Shown: one piece after another, positions 25,270 to 34,557 of the stretch
How positions within the stretch are numbered: position 1 is the stretch's first letter
Layout of the letters: every line of letters starts with the position of its first letter
From: an uncultured Porphyromonadaceae bacterium
Lineage (GTDB): Bacteria; Bacteroidota; Bacteroidia; Bacteroidales; Muribaculaceae
NCBI GenBank assembly: GCA_900540205.1
Contig: UQER01000010.1
Location: 23,661 to 87,660, forward strand
DNA length: 64,000 nucleotides
Reading direction: 5' to 3'
The notes under the pieces: model-generated
Seen by the model: only the letters and a program-made list of their open reading frames with translations
Databases searched by the model: none
Told to the model about the DNA's origin: nothing
Translations under genes and position numbers: made by a program

Positions 25270-25581
25270 ATGGATCTGACAATTTTATATTACCTCATTC
25301 CCAGTCTTTTCATGTTCTGCTGCGGTGTTTACGGTTTCATAACCCGCCGAAACATGATTGCCATTCTCATATCGCTGGAACTGATGCTCAACTCGGTTGA
25401 CATCAATTTTGTGGTGTTCAACCGTTTCCTTTTCCCCGGCGAACTTGAGGGCATGTTCTTCTCGCTGTTCGCCATCGGTCTGGCGGCGGCTGAGACAGCA
25501 CTGGCCATTGCGATTATCATCAATGTGTTCCGCGTGTCGGAGAATATCGACGTCCGCGACGTAAACAAAATGAAATATTAA
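25270..25581 (+). CDS. nuoK: NADH-quinone oxidoreductase subunit K
   Basis: A 103-residue three-helix membrane subunit homologous to Mrp antiporter subunit C. Carries the conserved glutamates in ISLELMLNSVDINF and the following AAAETALAIAIIINVFR, which form part of the proton path. Eight bases before nuoL. Confidence 0.96.
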   Translation: MDLTILYYLIPSLFMFCCGVYGFITRRNMIAILISLELMLNSVDINFVVFNRFLFPGELEGMFFSLFAIGLAAAETALAIAIIINVFRVSENIDVRDVNKMKY

Positions 25582-25588
25582 AAGCGCC

Positions 25589-27625
25589 ATGCAACCGTTA
25601 ATTCCTATCATTATCCTTGCTTTGCCGCTGGCGATGTTCCTCTTTCTGGGGCTATGCGGCCATAAGCTGAGTCACCGCTGGGCCGGAATCCTCGGCACAG
25701 CCGGTATGGGCGTCACTATGGTGCTTGCCTATATCACTTCGTTCACTTATTTCTTCTCCGGCAACCCCGAATTTGTAGATGCCGACACCCACACCCGCCT
25801 TCAGGCTGTGATTTTCAATCAGGACTGGCTGTCGCTTTACGATAATCTTGTAATCCGCATCGGATTCCTGCTCGACCCGATTTCGGCATTGCTCCTTGTT
25901 GTAATAACCACCATCTCGTTCATGGTGCATCTGTACAGCAACGGTTACATGCGCGACCATCATGGCGTGTGGGAAACAGGATTCCAGCGTTTCTACGCGT
26001 TCCTGTCGCTGTTCAGCTTCTCGATGCTCGGTCTGGTAGTGGCCACCAACATTTTCCAGATGTACATCTTCTGGGAGCTTGTGGGTGCGTCGTCCTATCT
26101 GTTGATTGGTTTCTATTACACCCGTCCCTCGGCAGTGGCAGCTTCGAAGAAGGCATTTATCGTCACCCGCTTCGCCGACCTCGGATTCCTTCTGGGTATC
26201 CTTGTCCTCAGCTACTACACCGGAACATTCAACTTCACCGACTTCACATCTTCGGTTGTAGCCGGTCAGGAGAATGTATTCCAGGTTAACCCCGAAACTG
26301 CACAGGGCATTCTTGCCAAGTTCACTCAGAGCGCCGCTCCCACTTTCATGGGTGCATCGGTGCTGACATGGGCGCTCGTGCTCATCTTCATGGGAGGTAT
26401 GGGTAAATCGGCCATGATGCCTCTGCACATCTGGCTCCCCGACGCCATGGAAGGCCCGACCCCCGTTTCGGCCCTCATCCACGCCGCCACCATGGTTGTG
26501 GCCGGTGTATACCTCGTAGCCCGTCTGTTCCCGCTTTATCTTATGGAGACCGCCGCGCTCAACATCGTTGTTGTGGTAGGCGCAATCACGGCCTTCTATG
26601 CGGCGATGGTGGCCTGCACACAGATTGACATCAAACGCGTGCTCGCGTTCTCAACCATCTCGCAGATTGCATTCATGATGGTTTCGCTCGGTGTTGCCCG
26701 TCCTGAATTCCATCACGGTCTGGGCTACATGGCCGGTATGTTCCATCTGTTCACCCACGCCATGTTCAAGGCGCTCCTCTTCCTCTGCGCCGGCGCACTC
26801 ATCCACGCAATCGGGTCGAACGACTATACCGCGATGCACGGCCTGCGCAAGCACATGCCAATCACGCACATCACGTTCCTCATCGGCTGTCTGGCCATCG
26901 CAGGTATCATTCCTTTCGCCGGATTCTTCTCGAAAGACGAAATCCTCACTGCCACCATGGGCCACTCGACATTCTGGTACATATGGATGTCGCTCGTTGC
27001 CGGTCTGACAGCGTTCTACATGTTCCGTCTCTACTATCTCATCTTCTGGTGGAAAGAACATAAGACACCCGCCGGCCATCATGCTCCCCACGACCAGCCC
27101 TGGACAATGACCCTCCCGCTTGTAATCCTTGCCGTTGTGTCCTGCTTCGCCGGATTCGTGCCTATGGGTAACCTCGTTACATGGAACGGTCACGAGATGT
27201 TCCCCGAAGGAGCCAACTTCCTTACCAATCTGAAGGCGCTCAACTGGAGCGTGGCCGGAATCAGCCTTGCTGTGGCTGTGGCCGCCATCGCTCTCGCCAC
27301 AGTGATGTATAAAAAGGAAAATCAGCTCCCCGCCAAGTTCAAGAACGCACTTCCTGCACTTTGGGACTGGTGCTACCACCGTTTCTATTGGGACGAACTC
27401 TATCAGTTCATCACCCACCGCATCATCTTCGGCTGCGTGAGCAAGCCGATTGCATGGTTCGACCGCCATATGGTCGACGGAACCATGGATGCGTTCGCCT
27501 ATATCACACAGAAAGCGTCGGTTGCCATCAAGGGGCTGCAGTCCGGTAATATACAGATGTATGTATGGCTCTATCTCATCGGCGCACTTTTGCTCGGCGC
27601 TGTGACAGCCATTTGCCTAATGTGA
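25589..27625 (+). CDS. nuoL: NADH-quinone oxidoreductase subunit L
   Basis: A 678-residue antiporter-like proton pump at the tip of the membrane arm. Key motifs are FWELVGASSYLLIGFYYTRP (pump Glu), KSAMMPLHIWLPDAMEGPTP in pieces, and VSALIHAATMVVAGVYLVAR. The long lateral helix and final anchor helix are present at the C-terminus (YVWLYLIGALLLGAVTAICL). Length is normal for NuoL. Confidence 0.96.
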   Translation: MQPLIPIIILALPLAMFLFLGLCGHKLSHRWAGILGTAGMGVTMVLAYITSFTYFFSGNPEFVDADTHTRLQAVIFNQDWLSLYDNLVIRIGFLLDPISALLLVVITTISFMVHLYSNGYMRDHHGVWETGFQRFYAFLSLFSFSMLGLVVATNIFQMYIFWELVGASSYLLIGFYYTRPSAVAASKKAFIVTRFADLGFLLGILVLSYYTGTFNFTDFTSSVVAGQENVFQVNPETAQGILAKFTQSAAPTFMGASVLTWALVLIFMGGMGKSAMMPLHIWLPDAMEGPTPVSALIHAATMVVAGVYLVARLFPLYLMETAALNIVVVVGAITAFYAAMVACTQIDIKRVLAFSTISQIAFMMVSLGVARPEFHHGLGYMAGMFHLFTHAMFKALLFLCAGALIHAIGSNDYTAMHGLRKHMPITHITFLIGCLAIAGIIPFAGFFSKDEILTATMGHSTFWYIWMSLVAGLTAFYMFRLYYLIFWWKEHKTPAGHHAPHDQPWTMTLPLVILAVVSCFAGFVPMGNLVTWNGHEMFPEGANFLTNLKALNWSVAGISLAVAVAAIALATVMYKKENQLPAKFKNALPALWDWCYHRFYWDELYQFITHRIIFGCVSKPIAWFDRHMVDGTMDAFAYITQKASVAIKGLQSGNIQMYVWLYLIGALLLGAVTAICLM

Positions 27626-27666
27626 TTTTAACCGATTGAAACACAGATAAAAATATAGTTACAGAC

Positions 27667-29196
27667 ATGTTTTCGAATATTCTGATATATTTCGTGATAA
27701 TCCCGCTGCTCATGCTTGGGGGATTCGCCCTGTGCCGCGACGTGAAGCAGATCCGCGCGGTGGCAGTGACCGGCTCGACTGTTTTGATCGGGCTGTCGGC
27801 ATGGCTGCTGTGCGATTATCTCGCACTCCGCGCCGCCGGCGAGACAGCCGAGATGCTTTACTGCGGCTCATGGACATGGTTTGAACCTCTCCATATCAAC
27901 CTTGCGGTAGGTGTCGACGGCGTTTCCATCGCCATGCTTATCCTTTCGTCAATCATCGTGTTCGCCGGCTCGTTCGCCTCGTGGAAAATCGACGATGCAC
28001 GCCACTTCTTCATGTGGCTGCTTCTCCTCTCCACCGGTGTGTTCGGCTTCTTCATCTCGATTGACCTGTTCACAATGTTCATGTTCTATGAGGTGGCTCT
28101 TATCCCTATGTACCTTCTCATCGGTGTGTGGGGCACAGGCCGCAAGGAATACTCTGCCATGAAGCTCACACTGATGCTTATGGGTGGTTCGGCATTCCTG
28201 ATGCTCAGCCTCATCGGCATCTACTACCATTCGGCACCCGAAGGTGGTGAACTTACATGGAACATCCTTGAGATTGCCCGCAACAACTCCATATCCACCG
28301 GATGGCAGTATTTCCTCTTCCCCATGTGTTTCGTAGGTTTCGGCGTTCTCGGCGCCATGTTCCCCTTCCACACATGGAGCCCCGACGGTCATGCATGCGC
28401 TCCGACAGCCGTGTCAATGCTTCACGCAGGTGTGCTCATGAAGCTCGGTGGTTACGGTTGCTTCCGTGTGGCAATGTACCTGATGCCTGAGGCTGCCAAC
28501 GACCTTGCCTGGATTTTCCTTATCCTCACCGGTATCTCGGTGGTTTACGGTGCTTTCTCGGCTTGCGTGCAGACCGACCTCAAATATATCAACGCATACT
28601 CTTCGGTGTCGCACTGCGGTATGGTGCTCTTCGCCATCCTCATGATCAACACCACCGCTCTTACCGGTGCCATCATGCAGATGCTTTCGCACGGTCTGAT
28701 GACGGCTCTCTTCTTCGCCCTTATCGGTATGATCTACGGCCGTACGCACACCCGTGACATCCGCCTGATGGGTGGTCTTATGAAAATCATGCCGTTCCTC
28801 GGTGTTGGCTATGTGATTGCCGGTATGGCATCGCTCGGTCTTCCCGGTCTCAGCGGTTTCGTGGCCGAAATGACAATCTTCGTCGGATCGTTCGAAGCCG
28901 GTATGGCCGACTTCTATGCCGGTCTTGGTTCGCTCCGTCTGGTGTTCACCATCATAGCCTGCTCGTCGATTGTAATCACAGCGGTCTACATCCTGCGTGT
29001 TGTGGGCAAGCTGCTGTTCGGTCCGGTTCAGGATGCACATCATCTCGAACTCACCGACGCCACATGGTGGGAGCGCCTTTCGGTTGTGACCCTCGTGGTG
29101 AGCGTGGCAGCCATCGGATGTTTCCCCAACTTCTTCGAGTCGTTAATAAAATTCACATTCAACCCCGAGTTTTTCCGCGCCCTGACGGCGATGTGA
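27667..29196 (+). CDS. nuoM: NADH-quinone oxidoreductase subunit M
   Basis: A 509-residue antiporter-like proton-pumping subunit. Shows MFYEVALIPMYLLIGVWGTG (pump Glu), FPFHTWSPDGHACAPTAVSM and LHAGVLMKLGGYGCFRVAMY. Normal length, between nuoL and nuoN, 41 and 48 bases from its neighbours. Confidence 0.96.
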   Translation: MFSNILIYFVIIPLLMLGGFALCRDVKQIRAVAVTGSTVLIGLSAWLLCDYLALRAAGETAEMLYCGSWTWFEPLHINLAVGVDGVSIAMLILSSIIVFAGSFASWKIDDARHFFMWLLLLSTGVFGFFISIDLFTMFMFYEVALIPMYLLIGVWGTGRKEYSAMKLTLMLMGGSAFLMLSLIGIYYHSAPEGGELTWNILEIARNNSISTGWQYFLFPMCFVGFGVLGAMFPFHTWSPDGHACAPTAVSMLHAGVLMKLGGYGCFRVAMYLMPEAANDLAWIFLILTGISVVYGAFSACVQTDLKYINAYSSVSHCGMVLFAILMINTTALTGAIMQMLSHGLMTALFFALIGMIYGRTHTRDIRLMGGLMKIMPFLGVGYVIAGMASLGLPGLSGFVAEMTIFVGSFEAGMADFYAGLGSLRLVFTIIACSSIVITAVYILRVVGKLLFGPVQDAHHLELTDATWWERLSVVTLVVSVAAIGCFPNFFESLIKFTFNPEFFRALTAM

Positions 29197-29244
29197 TCCC
29201 GAGGTTGACACACGAAATCATAATCCTATCATAGCAGAATCAAT

Positions 29245-30711
29245 ATGGATTATTCTCAATTCCTTGCAATGCGACAGGAAATCGGCTTGCTGATTGTGTT
29301 CCTGTTGGTGTTCCTTTACGACACGTTCATGCCTAAGAAGGCACAGGGCGGCATTGCCGGTTTCACCACCGGATTGTTCCTCCTTTTCACCGTGGCAAGC
29401 TTCCTTCGGGGCAATGTCGGCACGGTAGATGCTTTCTCGGGAATGTATGCCACATCCGATGTGTGCGCCATGATCAAGAATATACTCAATGTGGGTGTTC
29501 TCATCGTGCTTATCCAGAGCTGCAAATGGGCTAACGGGGAGCTGATGATCATGCGCCGCGGAGAGTTCTACGAACTGCTGCTTGTGACACTGTTCGGCAT
29601 GTATCTCATGATTTCGGCCCGTCACTTCCTGCTGTTCGTCATCGGTCTGGAAAGCGCATCGCTTCCTCTTGCCGCCATGGTGGCTTTCGACAAGAACCGC
29701 TATGAAAGCCATGAGGCAGCCATCAAGTATATGCTCACAGCCGTGTTCTCGTCGGCCGTGTTCATGATGGGTCTGTCGTTTGTCTATGGTCTTGCAGGCT
29801 CGCTCTACTTCCAGGACATCGCCCTCCAGTTGGGTTCGTCGGTCAATACAATGCTCGTTGTGGCACTCGCGTTTGTCATCGCCGGTGTGGGATTCAAGTT
29901 GTCGCTCGTGCCGTTCCATCTCTGGACAGCCGACGTATATCAGGGTGCGCCCACCTCGGTCACAGCTTATTTCTCGGTTATCTCGAAGGGTGCGGCTGCT
30001 TTCGCATTCCTGGTGATTCTGGTGCAGGTGTTCGGCCAGTTCTATGCTAATGTATGGGAATGGATGCTCTATGCACTCATCATCCTTACAATCACTATCG
30101 GTAACCTTTTCGCCATACGTCAGAAGAACATGAAGCGCTTCCTGGCGTTCTCCTCGATTTCGCAGGCCGGTTACATCATGCTCGGCGTTATCGGCTTCAA
30201 CGCCATGGGCCTTTCGGCAATGATGTTCTACATCCTTGTGTACATCTTCTCGAACCTGGCAGCCTTCGGCGTTATCGGCGCGATAGAGAATGCCACCGGC
30301 AAGGTAAGCATGACCGACTACAACGGCCTGTCGAAAACCAACCCCTGGCTTGCATGCGCAATGATGCTCGCCATGTTCTCGCTGGCAGGTATTCCTCCGT
30401 TCGCAGGCTTCTTCAGCAAGTTCTTCATCTTTACCTCTGCCATCAACCAAGGCTCAATCGCAATATATGTACTGGTGCTCATCGCCCTTATCAACACCAT
30501 CGTGTCGCTCTACTACTATCTGCTTGTAGTGAAGGCCATGTACATCTCGCCTGAAGAGCCTCAGATCGCCACATTCCGCAGCGCATGCACCGAGCGTGTA
30601 GCTCTTTGGATTTGTGTTGCCGGCATCATCGGCCTTGGTATCGTAAGCTACTTCTACGACAGCATCATCGCCGCAGGCAACTCCACCGCCCTGTTCGCCT
30701 TCGCCGGCTGA
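29245..30711 (+). CDS. nuoN: NADH-quinone oxidoreductase subunit N
   Basis: A 488-residue antiporter-like subunit, last gene of the nuo-atp locus. Shows IGLESASLPLAAMVAFDKNR, the conserved HEAAIKYMLTAVFSSAVFMMG and PFHLWTADVYQGAPTSVTAY. A strong terminator follows 61 bases after the stop. Confidence 0.96.
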   Translation: MDYSQFLAMRQEIGLLIVFLLVFLYDTFMPKKAQGGIAGFTTGLFLLFTVASFLRGNVGTVDAFSGMYATSDVCAMIKNILNVGVLIVLIQSCKWANGELMIMRRGEFYELLLVTLFGMYLMISARHFLLFVIGLESASLPLAAMVAFDKNRYESHEAAIKYMLTAVFSSAVFMMGLSFVYGLAGSLYFQDIALQLGSSVNTMLVVALAFVIAGVGFKLSLVPFHLWTADVYQGAPTSVTAYFSVISKGAAAFAFLVILVQVFGQFYANVWEWMLYALIILTITIGNLFAIRQKNMKRFLAFSSISQAGYIMLGVIGFNAMGLSAMMFYILVYIFSNLAAFGVIGAIENATGKVSMTDYNGLSKTNPWLACAMMLAMFSLAGIPPFAGFFSKFFIFTSAINQGSIAIYVLVLIALINTIVSLYYYLLVVKAMYISPEEPQIATFRSACTERVALWICVAGIIGLGIVSYFYDSIIAAGNSTALFAFAG

Positions 30712-30772
30712 CATCCCATTGTAAATGTCGCCCGGCTATGGCCTGATTTTAGATGGCATTAGAAATAAAATC

Positions 30773-30808
30773 GCGGACGCCGTGTCGATTTTCCGACACG
30801 GCGTCCGC
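30773..30808 (+). terminator. Terminator of the nuo-atp locus
   Basis: Arms 30773-30787 and 30794-30808 form a perfect 15-bp GC-rich stem with a six-base loop ATTTTC, followed by TTATATAG and preceded by an A-rich run on the other side, so it could act on both strands (the minus-strand islet ends nearby). Confidence 0.85.
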
Positions 30809-30844
30809 TTATATAGTAGGCAATATAGCCAGTTCCCATTTATT

Positions 30845-31092
30845 GCATTTTAGTATTTATTTGGTAAGAGCTTATGTAGGTTTTATTTAGTCTGCGACTA
30901 GAATTGCCTAAACTTGACTTATTCCTATAATGGCTCCGTCGATGGATGCCGAGATTTAGAATGGGAGTTCCAGACTTACCTGCATAGCTTCATCTGCTCT
31001 TGGTTGTTCGGTTGGGGTGGCCTTTGATAGCCTATTTGAGCGTGTCACCCAAGGGAAATTACAAGCATAGAAATAAGTATAATTGTCTTCAT
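30845..31092 (-). pseudogene. Decayed copy of the adjacent 197-residue secreted-protein gene
   Basis: Read on the minus strand from ATG 31092, the translation begins MKTIILISMLVISLG, then a TGA, then HAQIGYQ, parallel to MRNFVLIFMLLISFG...SQIGYQ of the next gene. After a frameshift it continues TEQPRADEAMQVSLEL, matching TGQPRADEAVQVSLEL, then jumps by an internal deletion to PF-stop-ISASIDGAIIGISQV, matching PFYISASVDGVLLGKSQV. Weaker similarity with more stops runs to about 30845. At least three stops, one frameshift and a deletion of roughly 115 bases make it non-functional. Confidence 0.85.
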
Positions 31093-31132
31093 TGTTGAAA
31101 TAGAAATTTATCTAAACCGACCAAAAGAGTGT

Positions 31133-31726
31133 TTATCTAAAACGTAAGCCGTCTCCAACCAACATCTTTTTTGATGCTATATAAGCAAGAATCAGGCTGT
31201 CACTTCCAGATTCATCAGAATATTCTAATGCAACAATGTTACCGGATATATTATAGGTTCCGGAGTGTGATTGGTTTCCGCTTGACCAGCTGAAGCTATT
31301 ATTGGATCCGAATGAGATGGATTGATCTTGATGAGACCATGTTTTGCTGCAAAGAATTTTTGTAGTCAGTGAGCCGGTGTGTTTTGCGTATTCAGCTACG
31401 GGAACTGTCAGAACTTGACTTTTACCCAAAAGAACGCCGTCGACAGATGCCGAGATGTAGAATGGGAGTTTCGTCCAGTCGACATTGTCGAATGTGCTGG
31501 AGTTGCCGATAGTAAGAGAAAGTATCCCAAAATCGTCGGAAACAGCAGTTTTTGTTTCCGAACAAATTATGGCTCCTGTGTTATCGGTTAGTTCCAGACT
31601 TACCTGCACAGCCTCATCAGCTCTTGGTTGTCCGGTTGCCGTGTCGAGAAGCGATATTTGATAACCTATTTGTGACTTCAGCCCAAATGATATAAGAAGC
31701 ATAAAAATAAGGACGAAATTTCTCAT
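31133..31726 (-). CDS. Secreted protein of unknown function, lipocalin-like C-terminus
   Basis: A 197-residue exported protein: signal peptide (MRNFVLIFMLLISFGLKSQ), then a beta-sandwich-like segment (IGYQISLLDTATGQPRADEA to LTVGN-like IGNSSTF) of a type common at the N-terminus of Bacteroidetes surface proteins, then from about residue 118 a lipocalin-like pattern (SISFGSNNSFSWSSG, GTYNISGNIVALEYSD). I do not know its function. Last of three minus-strand genes; its start overlaps the upstream stop by four bases. AT-richer than the neighbouring core genes. Confidence 0.7.
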   Translation of the reverse strand: MRNFVLIFMLLISFGLKSQIGYQISLLDTATGQPRADEAVQVSLELTDNTGAIICSETKTAVSDDFGILSLTIGNSSTFDNVDWTKLPFYISASVDGVLLGKSQVLTVPVAEYAKHTGSLTTKILCSKTWSHQDQSISFGSNNSFSWSSGNQSHSGTYNISGNIVALEYSDESGSDSLILAYIASKKMLVGDGLRFR

Positions 31727-33852
31727 ATTCTTTTAAATGTGGTGTTATGTTTTTGGTTTTTGAAACGTCCGGTCAGATGTATATTGTCAAGGGATATAAG
31801 GATCAGTCGTGTGATGTTTTTTTCGGATATTTCCATCCGGATTTCCCCTGTCGGTGAGACGGAATATGTAAAGTCGTTGGTATTGCCGTTATAATTCACG
31901 TTGCCGTTTTCATCATCTTCGAAAGTAAGGATAATATTATTGGGTGAGTCGGTTGACTTCCAGGTACCATTAAGAAGATTCAAATCGGGTGCCGTTATAA
32001 CAGGAGGAGTTGTGGGTAGAAATTCTTTCTTTATTTTACGGACGTTATGTGTTCCGCACCATTCAAAAACCTTATTGTCGGATTTATGATGTCCGACTGC
32101 GGGAAAACTTGATTGTAACGCTATCCCTGATCTGGTTGTTTTAACTAGAAATGGACTTAGGCGATTTCCTTCATTCAGGGCAACAGGAGAACCTGCAAGG
32201 ATGTATTCACCATAGCGGAAAACTGGCCTGACTTGCCAATGTTCAGGATTTATTTTTTCGTTGGTAGCAAAATTTAAATCCGCGGATAAGCCTTGTCGCT
32301 CTTTACCGAACGCTTCAATGTCGGTAGTAAACGCATTATCAACAACCTCATTTGTAACCGTGTTGACTAATTCAAATCCCGTTTCAAGAGGATAGGGGAT
32401 AGGTGTTTCTGAAATAGCAGCGGCCGTGCATACTTGCTGTGCCGGTTCGAAGATATTTATTTGTCGTCGGGCTGGCACCGCTCTGTTTTCAATGAAGTTT
32501 GGGAAAAGATTCAATTGCGCGAGCAGGAATTTCAACGAGAATGGTTCGCCAATGAGGTGTTCGTCTTTTTCGTTTGCAAAGAGAGATTTTGAGTACCAAT
32601 AGGGCGTGAGGTCAAGTTTGACACTTAAATCAATGCTGCCGTCAACAGCAGGTCGGGTATGATCGGAGGATAGCTCGGCGATGGCTCCGTAACTGACTTC
32701 GCCGGCAAGTTCTGCACCTGCGCGTACTCGCAATCCTGCTCCAAGATGATCAAACAAAGTGTTCAGGCTCAATTTTGAATAAAGGCCTCCGAAAATATTC
32801 CCATCAAGGACAATGGCAATTTTTGCTTCGTCATTTGTGGGGTCAACTTCTTCAGGATTCTCTTCGGGAGTCGGGTGTGAGAAGATGTTCTGTCCGTTTT
32901 GGCGGGTCCATTCAGTGTGAAAGGTTGCATTCCGCGTCATTTCATAGTCGATTCCAACGGCTGCGTTAGCTTCATAAAATGCACCGATTTCTATTGTCGG
33001 TTGTATTGCACCCCATGCAAGGGGAGGCAATCTGAAGGTTTTAGCCCCCGATTCGTTTCCCGTTTCTTTTTTATTCTGAAGATTGATTTTGAACGCCATG
33101 CCCAGGGTCGAGTCAAACATAATGTCTGCATGGTAGTAACCGCGTATTACATCAGCCACTACGTTTGAGAAGTGTAACTCGGCATTAAGTAGTAGTTTGA
33201 ATTCCGATTGTTCGGCAAAGTTTAGAGCTTCTTTCCATGGATAGGCTGAATCTGCATCAGCCCGACTTGCCATGCGTACAGGTGCCGGGACGGCACCCGC
33301 ATCGCCCGCAAAGAAAAATTTATCGAAGACTTCATTTGCCGGCACATCTGAGACACTTACATTTATTGATGACTGACCATTACTTCTGACAGATTGCACC
33401 TTACCACAAAGTCCCCATGGGAAATATTCATGAAAACCGAGATAATAAATATATTGGCCTTGTAATGGGATTCTGTCCGCAGGTGTATCGGCGGTAAAAC
33501 TGATTACACCGTCGTTACACGCTGATATGTACGGCAAATCTGTTTCAACAATTTCATGGGCACCTGGTTTGGGGACAATTCTGTTCCGGTTGCCGAATGC
33601 TACAGAATCTATATCAGCAAGCATGATTTTAAACACGGATCCATCTTTATGGACAAAATCCTGGGAGACATAGTCGGAATGTTCTGTATTATCCGTGTCA
33701 ATTGTGGAAAGTCTGACTGATTGTAAATCTTCTGCATACATCAATGTGGTCACACCGCTTTTGCCAAACACGAGAACCTGTGTGTCCCGCTCTTCGGCAG
33801 CAAAACAGGAAAGGCCAAAGAGTAGAAGTATGAAAAAAATGACCTGTCTCAT
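31723..33852 (-). CDS. Large secreted protein of unknown function
   Basis: A 709-residue exported protein with signal peptide (ending CFAAEE). Residues 60-90 hold a KDGSVFKIMLADIDSVAFG segment, a motif frequent near the N-terminus of Bacteroidetes exported proteins. The middle (200-560) is beta-rich without a recognised domain. The end (about 628-709; LLNGTWKSTDSPNNIILTFE) resembles a lipocalin-like domain, as in the next gene. Overlaps both neighbours by four bases, so the three are translationally coupled. No catalytic motif seen; adhesion or glycan-related roles are guesses only. Confidence 0.65.
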   Translation of the reverse strand: MRQVIFFILLLFGLSCFAAEERDTQVLVFGKSGVTTLMYAEDLQSVRLSTIDTDNTEHSDYVSQDFVHKDGSVFKIMLADIDSVAFGNRNRIVPKPGAHEIVETDLPYISACNDGVISFTADTPADRIPLQGQYIYYLGFHEYFPWGLCGKVQSVRSNGQSSINVSVSDVPANEVFDKFFFAGDAGAVPAPVRMASRADADSAYPWKEALNFAEQSEFKLLLNAELHFSNVVADVIRGYYHADIMFDSTLGMAFKINLQNKKETGNESGAKTFRLPPLAWGAIQPTIEIGAFYEANAAVGIDYEMTRNATFHTEWTRQNGQNIFSHPTPEENPEEVDPTNDEAKIAIVLDGNIFGGLYSKLSLNTLFDHLGAGLRVRAGAELAGEVSYGAIAELSSDHTRPAVDGSIDLSVKLDLTPYWYSKSLFANEKDEHLIGEPFSLKFLLAQLNLFPNFIENRAVPARRQINIFEPAQQVCTAAAISETPIPYPLETGFELVNTVTNEVVDNAFTTDIEAFGKERQGLSADLNFATNEKINPEHWQVRPVFRYGEYILAGSPVALNEGNRLSPFLVKTTRSGIALQSSFPAVGHHKSDNKVFEWCGTHNVRKIKKEFLPTTPPVITAPDLNLLNGTWKSTDSPNNIILTFEDDENGNVNYNGNTNDFTYSVSPTGEIRMEISEKNITRLILISLDNIHLTGRFKNQKHNTTFKRI

Positions 33853-34313
33853 GATTTCTGAATTTTAAAAGAGTTGGTGCCGACTTTGATTATATATATC
33901 TGCGGTGCCAAGGACGCAAGAGCTATTTTTACATATCCGTTGCTGAGAGATGTAATTTCGCAGTTGTATTGTATGCCATCTATGTCATATACAGATACAT
34001 CAGCAATGCCAGATTCGTCCTGTATTATGATATCTCCATTTTCATCCAGAGCTATATTTTTGCCATCTGCATTAATAAGTTCGACTGATGAGGTACCACC
34101 AATTGTATATTTACTGACTTGGTTAAAGTCGAAAGTACGGTTGTTTATGGTAATATTATTGTCAGCAAAAGATATTTCCGGCTTATCAGAGAATGGGATA
34201 ATTATGCGTGTACCGCTTTTTAGCCATAGAATCACGCTGTCAAATGCAAAACCAGACAGAGCAATTGACATTGCAATGATGCAAATAACAGATTTTAAAG
34301 TTCTGTCTTTCAT
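33849..34313 (-). CDS. Small secreted protein with T9SS type A-like C-terminus
   Basis: A 154-residue exported protein: signal peptide (residues 1-23), a GTRIIIPFSDKPEISFADNN segment like the one often seen in Bacteroidetes exported proteins, and a C-terminal domain (VSVYDIDGIQYNCEITSL ... QIYIIKVGTNSFKIQKS) that resembles type A sorting domains of the type IX secretion system, though shorter. First gene of the three-gene minus-strand operon. Function unknown. Confidence 0.65.
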   Translation of the reverse strand: MKDRTLKSVICIIAMSIALSGFAFDSVILWLKSGTRIIIPFSDKPEISFADNNITINNRTFDFNQVSKYTIGGTSSVELINADGKNIALDENGDIIIQDESGIADVSVYDIDGIQYNCEITSLSNGYVKIALASLAPQIYIIKVGTNSFKIQKS

Positions 34314-34355
34314 GTTTAAATTCGAAGGATAGATTATTTAGAAATAAGCATTTCC

Positions 34356-34363
34356 CAAATGTA
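34356..34363 (-). promoter_or_regulatory. Candidate -7 box of the secreted-protein operon
   Basis: On the minus strand TACATTTG matches TAnnTTTG, 42 bases before the ATG at 34313. No clear -33 TTTG at the expected distance, so moderate support only. Confidence 0.45.
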
Positions 34364-34557
34364 TTACTTATTTTTGGTACTACATAGCATAAGAGGGAAT
34401 TAAATGTAAATTGGGATTAATCTTTTTGTTTAATGAGCCCTTGTTATAGAATGTTGGTAGGAGGTTGATTGGTCGCTGGGCTGATTTATGAATAGGTCAT
34501 GGTTTAATAAAGTCCCGTAACTGATAAATCCTCAGAAAATGTATGGTGGGTATGTGA

